Positions 1 through 5,540 of a DNA stretch of 7,360 bases are shown here, one piece after another; the stretch's first letter is position 1; each line of letters starts with the position of its first letter. The notes beneath the pieces are model-generated. The model was not told the origin of the DNA and ran no database searches. It worked only from the letters and a program-made list of their open reading frames with translations. The translations under genes were made by a program, and so were the position numbers. Source of the DNA: Alphaproteobacteria bacterium (GTDB lineage: Bacteria > Pseudomonadota > Alphaproteobacteria > CAAHEQ01 > UBA3637); contig JAFYBU010000073.1 of the NCBI GenBank assembly GCA_017540065.1, positions 1 through 7,360 on the forward strand, in the 5' to 3' direction.

Positions 1-29
1 AATCCTGTTAAATCAATATCTGAATTCAT
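1..29 (-). CDS. Start of a third gene in the MoxR-DUF58 operon (partial, cut by left edge)
   Basis: An ATG on the minus strand (29-27) overlaps the TGA of the DUF58 gene (28-26) in an ATGA arrangement. The open frame continues to the edge and reads M-N-S-D-I-D-L-T-G. A purine-rich stretch (GGGGGGA, minus strand, 33-39) lies just upstream inside the DUF58 end and could serve as ribosome binding site. The four-base overlap suggests translational coupling with DUF58. In many Proteobacteria the gene after MoxR and a short DUF58 protein is a DUF4381 membrane protein, followed by von Willebrand A proteins. That identity is inferred from context only, because nine residues are too few to assign a family. 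Confidence 0.55.
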
Positions 30-910
30 TTATCCCCCCAACAAAATTGAGTATATAGATTTAAGTATTGGCCATTCGTTGAAAGAGTTAAATAGCCTAA
101 TCCGTATCTTTGGATTGCTTGACGTAAAATGTTTGTTTGTTCATCCCATGATTTTTGAAAGGTTTTTTGAGCATCTTTGCCATCCATCACAAAAGTATTC
201 TTTCCGTCAGAGTAGGGTAAACTTTCCAGGGGTAATTTTCGTTCCATTTCATCATAAATATGGACAAAGGTAACGGTATTTTTTTGTCCCAGCTGTCCCA
301 AATACTTTAGTTCTTTTTCTGTTATATCATAAAAATCAGAAAATAAAATCAAACTGGCACCTGTTTTTAAATGGCGTCCCAAATGGGAAATTGCATCGGA
401 AAAAGAAATATCAGAATCCTCTGTTGGTTTTATTGTCAGTTGGTTTAGCAAAGTAGGAATTAAATCGCTGCTTGCCGCGTCTATAGATGATATGATTTTA
501 TCAGTTAAAAGGGTATAAGCCAATTTATCCTTTTTCTTGGCGGCCATAAAAGCAGATAACGCCGTTAAACGTCCTGCCATAACACTTTTAAAGTGTCCGT
601 GACTGGCAAATTGCATATTGGGACGTAAATCACAGACCAAATAGATTTGCTGTTCTTTTTCTTCAGTATAAAGTTTAGTAAAAGGTTCACCATATTTAGC
701 CGTGACGCGCCAATCAATCTGACGAATGTCATCACCCGGTTGATATACCCGAACTTCTTGAAAATCTAATCCTCTTGAACGAAAAGGAGATTTCTTGTCC
801 CCGAATCCCGTTAATGATACTTTGTCGTTAGTCGGCAGAACCAAACTTTCGGCTTGTTCTTTTAAACTTACTAAATCAGGTAATTCTAATAGAACGGGAT
901 TAACAGACAT
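26..910 (-). CDS. DUF58 domain-containing protein, MoxR-associated, soluble type
   Basis: A 294-residue protein of the DUF58 family, which has a von Willebrand factor A-like fold. The family signature is clear at residues 44-72, containing RSRGLDFQEVR, YQPGDDIRQIDWR and TAK. The A-domain core follows, with a strand ending in D94-L-R-P-N-M and a later strand LILFSDFYD (187-195). There is no signal peptide or membrane segment, so it is probably cytosolic; many other DUF58 proteins carry N-terminal membrane helices and are longer. The metal-site motif DxSxS is degenerate here (D-L-R-P-N). The gene starts 10 bp after the MoxR gene with an AAGGAT ribosome site (920-915) in that gap, and the next gene overlaps its stop. 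It probably works with the MoxR ATPase as a chaperone-like or metal-insertion module, but the exact substrate is unknown. Confidence 0.9.
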   Translation of the reverse strand: MSVNPVLLELPDLVSLKEQAESLVLPTNDKVSLTGFGDKKSPFRSRGLDFQEVRVYQPGDDIRQIDWRVTAKYGEPFTKLYTEEKEQQIYLVCDLRPNMQFASHGHFKSVMAGRLTALSAFMAAKKKDKLAYTLLTDKIISSIDAASSDLIPTLLNQLTIKPTEDSDISFSDAISHLGRHLKTGASLILFSDFYDITEKELKYLGQLGQKNTVTFVHIYDEMERKLPLESLPYSDGKNTFVMDGKDAQKTFQKSWDEQTNILRQAIQRYGLGYLTLSTNGQYLNLYTQFCWGDK

Positions 911-920
911 TTTTATCCTT

Positions 921-1883
921 TTATGGTAAAGGAACCAATTTAATCAGTTTGTCCAAAATCATATCAGCAGATATGTGTTCGGATTTTGCTTCAAAAGATA
1001 ACACTAAACGATGACGCATAACGTCATGAATTAAATCAGTGATGTCTGATGCCGTTACGAATTCGTGATTGTTTAACCAAGCATTTGCTCTGGCACAAAT
1101 ATCTAAGGCAATTGTGCCACGAGGGCTGACTCCGTAGCGTAAGTATTTCGCTAATTCCTTATCATAAGCTTCCGGATGACGTGTCGCCATTACAAATTGG
1201 ATAATGTATTCTTCTAATTCCGGTGCCATAGGTATATTTAACACTTCCTGGCGGGCAGCCATAATTTCTTTTTCTTTAATTTTAGGGAAAGACGGAAGAG
1301 GTTCCTTTTTCTCTTCTTTTTGAATTATTTTCAGAATTTTTCGTTCGGATTCAATGTCCGGATGTGTAATTATAACATACATTAAAAAACGATCTAACTG
1401 TGCTTCCGGTAGACGATATGTCCCTTCATTTTCAATAGGATTTTGCGTTGCCATCACGGTAAATAAGGGGGGTAATTGATAAGTTGTATTTCCCACAGTT
1501 ACCTGACGTTCTCCCATGGCTTCCAACAAAGCTGATTGTACTTTTGCAGGTGCACGATTGATTTCATCAGCCAAAATCAGGTTGTTAAAAATAGGTCCTT
1601 TTTGAAAATAAAATGTTCCCGTTGCAGGACGGAAAACATCACTTCCCGTAATATCTGCCGGCAACAAATCCGGTGTAAATTGAATTCGATGTGCCACAGC
1701 ATCAACAGCGTTGGAAAGGGTTTTGACAACTTTTGTTTTTGCAAGGCCCGGTGCCCCTTCCACCAATAAATGTCCATCGCAAAGCAGGGCAATTAAAAGA
1801 CGATCCACCAGTGCGGATTGTCCGATAATTTGAGAATTAATATACGCTTTTAACTTTTGAAAAATTTCTTGATTTTGGCTCAT
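921..1883 (-). CDS. MoxR family AAA+ ATPase
   Basis: A 320-residue AAA+ ATPase of the MoxR family, the usual family length. Visible motifs are Walker A GAPGLAKT (43-50), Walker B ILADEINRA (103-111), sensor 1 ATQNP (145-149), the arginine-finger segment EAQLDRF (160-166, R165) and sensor 2 GVSPRG (251-256). The stretch GPIFNNLILADEINRAP is the MoxR hallmark. A lysine- and glutamate-rich linker (about 189-206) joins the ATPase core to the C-terminal lid. MoxR proteins act with DUF58 and von Willebrand A partners, apparently to remodel or mature target proteins in an ATP-dependent way. Here it is the first gene of the operon, followed after 10 bp by its DUF58 partner. The start is fixed by a full-length AAGGAGGT ribosome site 5 bp upstream. 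The substrate cannot be deduced. Confidence 0.95.
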   Translation of the reverse strand: MSQNQEIFQKLKAYINSQIIGQSALVDRLLIALLCDGHLLVEGAPGLAKTKVVKTLSNAVDAVAHRIQFTPDLLPADITGSDVFRPATGTFYFQKGPIFNNLILADEINRAPAKVQSALLEAMGERQVTVGNTTYQLPPLFTVMATQNPIENEGTYRLPEAQLDRFLMYVIITHPDIESERKILKIIQKEEKKEPLPSFPKIKEKEIMAARQEVLNIPMAPELEEYIIQFVMATRHPEAYDKELAKYLRYGVSPRGTIALDICARANAWLNNHEFVTASDITDLIHDVMRHRLVLSFEAKSEHISADMILDKLIKLVPLP

Positions 1884-1888
1884 AAAAT

Positions 1889-1896
1889 ACCTCCTT
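1889..1896 (-). promoter_or_regulatory. Strong ribosome binding site of the MoxR gene
   Basis: The minus strand reads AAGGAGGT, a complete Shine-Dalgarno match, 5 bases before the ATG at 1883. It is the longest such match in the window and fixes the start of the MoxR gene. Confidence 0.8.
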
Positions 1897-1902
1897 CAAA
1901 AG

Positions 1903-1931
1903 AATATAATTTCTTTTTTTGAAAAAAGCAA
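1903..1931 (-). promoter_or_regulatory. Candidate sigma-70 promoter for the MoxR-DUF58 operon
   Basis: On the minus strand a TTGCTT (-35, 1931-1926) is followed after exactly 17 bp by TATATT (-10, 1908-1903). The -10 matches 5 of 6 consensus bases and the -35 matches 3 of 6. It lies just upstream of the ribosome site of the MoxR gene. The region is very AT-rich, so chance matches are likely. Confidence 0.4.
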
Positions 1932-1942
1932 TTATTATTTTA

Positions 1943-1971
1943 TTGACAAGTAAAAAATAAAAAGGTATCTT
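1943..1971 (+). promoter_or_regulatory. Candidate sigma-70 promoter for uppP
   Basis: A perfect TTGACA (-35, 1943-1948) is followed after 17 bp by TATCTT (-10, 1966-1971; 4 of 6 consensus bases). Transcription would start near 1978, leaving a very short leader in which the ribosome site is almost the first thing transcribed. This also argues against translation starting at the TTG at 1970, which would lie within the -10 box. Confidence 0.55.
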
Positions 1972-1980
1972 GAAAAGAAA

Positions 1981-1988
1981 AGGAGGAG
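1981..1988 (+). promoter_or_regulatory. Ribosome binding site that sets the uppP start
   Basis: AGGAGGAG lies directly before the ATG at 1991. The open frame extends upstream to a TTG at 1970, but this site falls inside that extension and points to the ATG as the true start. Confidence 0.75.
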
Positions 1989-1990
1989 AA

Positions 1991-2770
1991 ATGTTAGCCC
2001 TTATTTTGGCCTCATTGGTTCAAAGCATTACTGAATTTTTGCCCATCAGTTCATCAGGACATTTGTTGTTGTTATCGGAATTAGGATTTTCAGAACAGGG
2101 GTTGGGGATGGATATTTTACTTCATCTTGGAACTTTGATTGCTGTTCTTATTTATTTCCGAGAAGATGTAAAGGAAGTTTTGAGAGGACTTTTACCAAAG
2201 GCTAAAACGCGGCAATTGTTATTACAGTTAGTTGTAGCAACAATTCCAATTGTGGTTGTTGGTTTTTTCTTTGGTCATTGGATAGAAGTTGTTTTTCGCG
2301 CCCCTGTTGTTGTAGCTTATACTGCAATTATTTTTGGTTTTTTGTTGTGGCTAGCTGACAATTATTTTCCTGCGCATCAGCGTTTAAAACATATGAGCTT
2401 AAAACAAGCTTTTTTAATCGGTTGTGCTCAAGTTTTTTCACTGATTCCAGGTTCTTCTCGTTCCGGAACAACAATGACTTGCGCACGTATGTTGGGACTT
2501 TCCAGAACGGATAGTGCCAGATTTTCAATGCTTCTTTCAATTCCGGCTATTTGCTTGGCAGTATTGTATGCTTTTTGGCAAGGAATGACCGGTGGATTAG
2601 ATCTTCCTTCTTTGGGAGAATCAGTTGGGGCAATCGGTTTGACCGCTGTCTTCGGATTTTTTGTAATTAACTTCTTGATGGTTTGGGTTCAAAAGGCGTC
2701 TTATACTGTCTTTGCTGTCTATCGAATCTTATTGGGAATTGGTCTTTTGATTTATTTGTCCTTCGTGTAA
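1991..2770 (+). CDS. uppP: Undecaprenyl-diphosphate phosphatase (UppP/BacA)
   Basis: A 259-residue integral membrane enzyme that removes one phosphate from undecaprenyl diphosphate. This regenerates the lipid carrier for peptidoglycan and other surface polymers; overexpression of the family gives bacitracin resistance. Both family signatures are present. The first is (E/Q)xxxE at Q11-S-I-T-E15, leading into FLPISSSGH (16-24) with conserved H24. The second is PGSSRSG (153-159) with catalytic R157. The first motif position is Q rather than the E of E. coli, an accepted family variant. Several hydrophobic helices fill the rest, including about 76-95, 105-122 and 164-184, plus two near the C-terminus. 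The gene is transcribed divergently from the MoxR operon and appears monocistronic. Its 3' end overlaps the convergent RHH gene by 42 bp. I chose ATG 1991 over TTG 1970 because of the ribosome site and promoter positions. Confidence 0.96.
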   Translation: MLALILASLVQSITEFLPISSSGHLLLLSELGFSEQGLGMDILLHLGTLIAVLIYFREDVKEVLRGLLPKAKTRQLLLQLVVATIPIVVVGFFFGHWIEVVFRAPVVVAYTAIIFGFLLWLADNYFPAHQRLKHMSLKQAFLIGCAQVFSLIPGSSRSGTTMTCARMLGLSRTDSARFSMLLSIPAICLAVLYAFWQGMTGGLDLPSLGESVGAIGLTAVFGFFVINFLMVWVQKASYTVFAVYRILLGIGLLIYLSFV

Positions 2771-2947
2771 AATAAACAAACGAATAGCACTGGATAAATT
2801 TCCTTGATGATTATCATCAATTTGTATAAGCAGTTGACGTACAGAAGTGTTTTTATTTTTGGCAATTTTTTTTAATTCTTGCCAAAATTCTTCTTCTAAA
2901 GCAATACTGGTGCGATGTCCTGATAATTCAACAGAATGTTTTTTCAT
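2729..2947 (-). CDS. Ribbon-helix-helix domain protein (RHH_4 type)
   Basis: A 72-residue protein resembling the small alphaproteobacterial RHH_4 family. A predicted beta strand with SVELSGHRTSIALE (5-18) is followed by helix FWQELKKIAKN (21-31), a turn, helix TSVRQLLIQID (34-44) and the conserved GNLSSAIRLFIL (49-60). Members are presumed dimeric DNA-binding proteins, but their targets are mostly unknown. The ATG directly follows the TAA of sspB with no base between (TAAATG), and an AAGGAA ribosome site lies inside the end of sspB (2960-2955), so translation is probably coupled. The last 13 residues (60-72) and the stop are encoded opposite the end of uppP. The polar tail Q64-I-N-Q-K-T-N-S-Q looks like a lineage-specific extension past the domain. 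No toxin partner is adjacent, so a toxin-antitoxin role is unlikely. Confidence 0.85.
   Translation of the reverse strand: MKKHSVELSGHRTSIALEEEFWQELKKIAKNKNTSVRQLLIQIDDNHQGNLSSAIRLFILHEGQINQKTNSQ
2804..2820. repeat. 17-bp near-perfect palindrome inside the RHH gene
   Basis: The arms TTGATGAT (2804-2811) and ATCATCAA (2813-2820) are exact reverse complements around one base (2812). The site lies within codons for I-D-D-N-H-Q of the RHH gene and 34 bp after the uppP stop. As RNA it could form a 7-bp AT-rich stem with a 3-base loop, too weak for a good terminator. It could be an operator or chance. Confidence 0.5.
2857..2887. repeat. 9-bp inverted repeat with 13-base loop inside the RHH gene
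   Basis: TTTTGGCAA (2857-2865) and TTGCCAAAA (2879-2887) are exact reverse complements separated by 13 bases that include a run of eight T. It falls in the first helix of the RHH coding sequence. Downstream on the plus strand the sequence is T-rich but interrupted (TTCTTCTTC), so it is at best a weak terminator for uppP read-through. Confidence 0.45.
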
Positions 2948-3343
2948 TTACTTTTTCCTTGCAAATAAATCAATGACTTCCGCGGTTTGTTTTTGTTCTT
3001 TTTCTTCTTTTATTTGTGTGGGGAAAGTGAGTGCTAATCCCGAAGCCGGATTTGCAAATACCATCAAAGTTTCGTATGGAATAACTACATTACTGGCAAC
3101 ACCACCAAACGTCAAAACAACTTCGATTGCGTTAGCTGTTAAAATCAAGTCTTGGAATTGATGTTGTAAGATGATGGTGATTTCTGATGGATATTTTGCC
3201 CGCACAAAATCAGGTATGGTTGCTTTGGGTGTCTGAAATTGAATGACAAAGTAATCTTCGCCTTCTAATCCTTTTTCAATAACTTCCCCCAATATATCAC
3301 GTACAATTTTATAAAGCGCTTGTCTTGTTTTCAAAGTATCCAT
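2948..3343 (-). CDS. sspB: ClpXP adaptor protein SspB (alphaproteobacterial type)
   Basis: A 131-residue protein of the SspB family, which delivers ssrA-tagged and other substrates to the ClpXP protease in the cytoplasm. The family core is visible: YPSEITIILQHQFQDL (51-66), then FGGVASNVVIPYETL (79-93) and FANPASGLALTF (96-107). A charged flexible linker (about 111-120, rich in K, E and Q) leads to a C-terminal tail AEVIDLFARKK (121-131). The tail occupies the place of the ClpX-binding peptide known at the end of SspB proteins. It is somewhat shorter than the Caulobacter protein, mainly in the linker. The ATG follows the dnaB TAA directly (TAAATG), with GAGGAA (3352-3347) overlapping the dnaB end as ribosome site. 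The RHH gene follows in the same way. Co-translation with dnaB is inferred. Confidence 0.9.
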   Translation of the reverse strand: MDTLKTRQALYKIVRDILGEVIEKGLEGEDYFVIQFQTPKATIPDFVRAKYPSEITIILQHQFQDLILTANAIEVVLTFGGVASNVVIPYETLMVFANPASGLALTFPTQIKEEKEQKQTAEVIDLFARKK

Positions 3344-4801
3344 TTATTCCTCGGATTGCAAATTTCCAAAATGACCGTATTCACCGTTAAAGTACAATTT
3401 AACTGTTCCCGTAGGGCCATGGCGTTGTTTTGCGATAATTACTTCTGCCAGATTTGCTAAATCTTTTTTCTTTTGTTCCAATTCGGCTAAACGAAGCTGG
3501 AATTTTTCAGGTGTTTCATTGATTCTTCGTTCAGGTTGTTCATTTTGTAGATAATAGATTTCACGATAAACAAACATCACAATATCTGCATCTTGTTCAA
3601 TAGAACCTGATTCACGCAAATCGGACAACATAGGACGTTTATTGTCACGTTGTTCCACCAGACGTGAAAGTTGTGACAAAACTAAAACAGGCACATCCAA
3701 TTCTTTAGCCATAATTTTCAAGGCGCGAGTCATTTCTGACAATTCCTGTACACGATTTTCTGTACGTTTGCTGGAAGAAATAAGCTGCAGGTAGTCAATT
3801 ACAATCAACCCCAGGCCTTTGTTAGGATCTCGTTTTAATCGTCGCGCACGATTTTTAATGGCTGTAACGGTGATTCCGGGCGTTTCATCCACATATAATG
3901 GAACGTGTGATAATAAGTCCACACCAGCGACCATATCATCAAATTGTTCTTCACTTAATTTTCCCGTTCTCATTAAATGGTTAGATACTTTGGCTTTGGA
4001 AGATAAAATACGGGTTGCTACTTGTTCGGCTGACATTTCCAAGGAAAAAAGGGCAACTGATTTTTTGACAGCCCCTTCTTTTTTGTTTTCTTGTTCAAAG
4101 TGTAGGGCGGCATTAAAAGCCATTGTTGTTGCTAAAGCTGATTTCCCCATAGCTGGACGACCGGCCAAAATAATCAAGTCAGAATTGTGTAATCCACCCA
4201 AAAGTTTATCCATATCCGCCAAACCGGTTGGAACACCTGATAGTCCATTCGGGTTATTCATTGCATTTTGAGTAGATGTTAAGGTTTGGTTAAGTGCAGT
4301 TGATAAAATAACAGGTCCTCCGGATAATTCACCTTGATTTGCCAAATCATAAAGTTCTTTTTCCGCACTTTCCACTTGATGGATAGCCCCATTTTCCAAG
4401 TTCACGTCGAAGGCATTATTAACAATTTCACTTCCCAAATTTATTAATTGTCGCCGTAGATAACAATCCAAAATTTCATGACCATAGTCGGCTACATTAA
4501 CGATGCGTACCGAGGCATCCGCCAACTTTGCCAAATATTCTGCCCCCCCAACATCTTTCAGTGAATCGTCGTGGGAAAATAAGGCCTTTAACATTACAAC
4601 ATCAGCAAGCCGACCTTGTTCGATAAGGGTGCGACAGGCATCATAAATTTTACCATGAACAGGATGAACGAAATGATTGGGATGTAAAAATTCGGATACT
4701 TTTTCCAAAGCTCTATTGTTTACCAAAATTGCCCCCAAAACAGCCTGTTCTGCTTCAATATTTTGAGGAGGGACTCTGGTACTTCCTTGAATAATATCCA
4801 T
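3344..4801 (-). CDS. dnaB: Replicative DNA helicase DnaB
   Basis: A 485-residue hexameric helicase that unwinds DNA ahead of the replication fork and recruits primase. The N-terminal primase-interacting domain starts near PPQNIEAEQAVLGAIL (11-26). The RecA-like motor domain carries Walker A GRPAMGKS (214-221), the catalytic glutamate in FSLEM (E255), Walker B LIVIDYLQL (332-340), SQLSR (376-380), DLRESGSIEQDAD (394-406) and the finger region AKQRHGPTG (457-465). A charged insertion of about 30 residues (417-448) before the last strands is common in alphaproteobacterial DnaB. No intein is present, although this family often carries one. The ATG is preceded by AAGGAT at 4812-4807. The gene heads an operon with sspB and the RHH gene and is divergent from ruvA. 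A promoter-like pair lies at 4835-4863. Confidence 0.97.
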   Translation of the reverse strand: MDIIQGSTRVPPQNIEAEQAVLGAILVNNRALEKVSEFLHPNHFVHPVHGKIYDACRTLIEQGRLADVVMLKALFSHDDSLKDVGGAEYLAKLADASVRIVNVADYGHEILDCYLRRQLINLGSEIVNNAFDVNLENGAIHQVESAEKELYDLANQGELSGGPVILSTALNQTLTSTQNAMNNPNGLSGVPTGLADMDKLLGGLHNSDLIILAGRPAMGKSALATTMAFNAALHFEQENKKEGAVKKSVALFSLEMSAEQVATRILSSKAKVSNHLMRTGKLSEEQFDDMVAGVDLLSHVPLYVDETPGITVTAIKNRARRLKRDPNKGLGLIVIDYLQLISSSKRTENRVQELSEMTRALKIMAKELDVPVLVLSQLSRLVEQRDNKRPMLSDLRESGSIEQDADIVMFVYREIYYLQNEQPERRINETPEKFQLRLAELEQKKKDLANLAEVIIAKQRHGPTGTVKLYFNGEYGHFGNLQSEE

Positions 4802-4834
4802 GGGTTATCCTTAAACTTCTTTAATTCAGTTTTG

Positions 4835-4863
4835 CTTATACACTTTTTTCTTAAAAAAATCAA
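4835..4863 (-). promoter_or_regulatory. Candidate sigma-70 promoter for dnaB-sspB-RHH
   Basis: On the minus strand TTGATT (-35, 4863-4858) and TATAAG (-10, 4840-4835) are separated by exactly 17 bp. They match 4 and 5 of 6 consensus bases. Transcription would start about 28 bp before the dnaB ATG, a normal leader length. Confidence 0.5.
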
Positions 4864-4872
4864 CCTTTTTAT

Positions 4873-4901
4873 TTGCATTTTGAATGAATTTTGTGTAAGG
4901 T
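4873..4901 (+). promoter_or_regulatory. Weak promoter-like signal for ruvAB-ybgC-tol
   Basis: TTGCAT (4873-4878; 4 of 6) is followed after 17 bp by TAAGGT (4896-4901; 3 of 6). The -10 is poor, and TATTCA at 4901-4906 is an alternative. Some promoter is expected here because ruvA is the first gene of its strand and is divergent from dnaB, but the exact position is uncertain. Confidence 0.3.
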
Positions 4902-4908
4902 ATTCAAA

Positions 4909-4914
4909 AAGGAG
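4909..4914 (+). promoter_or_regulatory. Ribosome binding site that sets the ruvA start
   Basis: AAGGAG lies 6 bases before the ATG at 4921. The open frame extends back to a TTG at 4891, but this site is inside that extension, and the resulting MIGKLTG start is the usual RuvA N-terminus. Confidence 0.75.
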
Positions 4915-4920
4915 CAAAAT

Positions 4921-5538
4921 ATGATAGGGAAATTAACAGGTCAGATTGATTCTTTTTATGAAAATTACTTAATTTTGGATGTCGGGGGGGTCGGATATCG
5001 TGTCTTTTGTTCGACTAAAACGATGGGGAAAATGCCTGAAAAAGGTGGAACAGCCAGTCTTTGGATTGAAACTCAAGTGCGGGAAGACCATATTCATTTG
5101 ATTGGTTTTGCAGATGCAACAGAACAACAAATGTTCAATTTATTGGGGACGGTGCAAAGTGTAGGAGCAAAGGTTGCTTTGGCGATTTTATCAGCTTTAA
5201 CCCCAAATGAAATTCAAATGGCTGTGATGACGGGGGATAATAAGGCCTTTAGTCGTGCAAATGGTGTTGGCCCAAAATTAGGCGTTCGTTTGGTGACTGA
5301 ATTAAAAGGAAAAATGGGTTCGTTGGGTGCCAATGAAGAAATGGTTGTTTCCGGTGGAACAGGAATCCCCGTACACAATACAGCTATGGATGAAGCTATT
5401 TCAGCCTTGTCAAATTTAGGATATGCTCGGATTGAAGCAGGAATGGTGGTGGGAAATATTTTACGACAAAATCCGGATATAACAACCCCAGAATTGATTC
5501 GCTTGGCCCTGCGTGAAATTGGGAAAGGAAGTATATAA
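4921..5538 (+). CDS. ruvA: Holliday junction branch migration complex subunit RuvA
   Basis: A 205-residue protein, close to the usual family length. RuvA binds Holliday junctions as a tetramer and loads the RuvB motor during recombination repair. The N-terminal OB-fold starts MIGKLTGQI and contains LDVGGVGYRVFC (19-30) and REDHIHLIGFAD (54-65). Two helix-hairpin-helix motifs follow, LLGTVQSVGAKVALAILSAL (74-93) and a second at GVGPKLGVRLVTELKGK (115-131). After a flexible linker (about 132-153), the C-terminal RuvB-contact domain starts near MDEAISALSNLGY (156-168) and ends at about 200. A run of seven G (4984-4990) encodes part of V21-G-G-V24. ruvB starts 2 bp after the stop. ruvC, often upstream of ruvA in this class, is not here; dnaB takes that position on the other strand. 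Confidence 0.97.
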   Translation: MIGKLTGQIDSFYENYLILDVGGVGYRVFCSTKTMGKMPEKGGTASLWIETQVREDHIHLIGFADATEQQMFNLLGTVQSVGAKVALAILSALTPNEIQMAVMTGDNKAFSRANGVGPKLGVRLVTELKGKMGSLGANEEMVVSGGTGIPVHNTAMDEAISALSNLGYARIEAGMVVGNILRQNPDITTPELIRLALREIGKGSI

Positions 5539-5540
5539 AA

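Noticed and set aside
1913..1928. Inverted repeat of a T run and an A run between the MoxR gene and uppP, as an operator
   Set aside because: The arms are simple homopolymers (CTTTTTT and AAAAAAG) in AT-rich DNA, which arise easily by chance.
1970..1990. TTG start giving a seven-residue longer UppP
   Set aside because: The TTG falls inside the -10 box of the candidate promoter, and a strong ribosome site lies between it and the ATG at 1991.
2804..2820. Intrinsic terminator for uppP
   Set aside because: The stem is AT-rich and only about 7 bp, and it is followed by AATTTG rather than a T run.
2729..2947. RHH protein as an antitoxin
   Set aside because: There is no adjacent small toxin gene, the sequence resembles the stand-alone alphaproteobacterial RHH_4 type, and its partner gene is sspB.
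3525..3545. LexA-like direct repeat GTTC...GTTC within dnaB
   Set aside because: The spacing is five bases rather than seven, and it lies deep in coding sequence.
4805..4813. DnaA box upstream of dnaB (TTATCCTTA)
   Set aside because: It lacks the conserved CACA end of the box and is the only one, and it overlaps the dnaB ribosome site, which explains the sequence better.
4891..4920. TTG start giving a ten-residue longer RuvA
   Set aside because: No ribosome site precedes it, and AAGGAG before ATG 4921 yields the standard MIGKLTG N-terminus.
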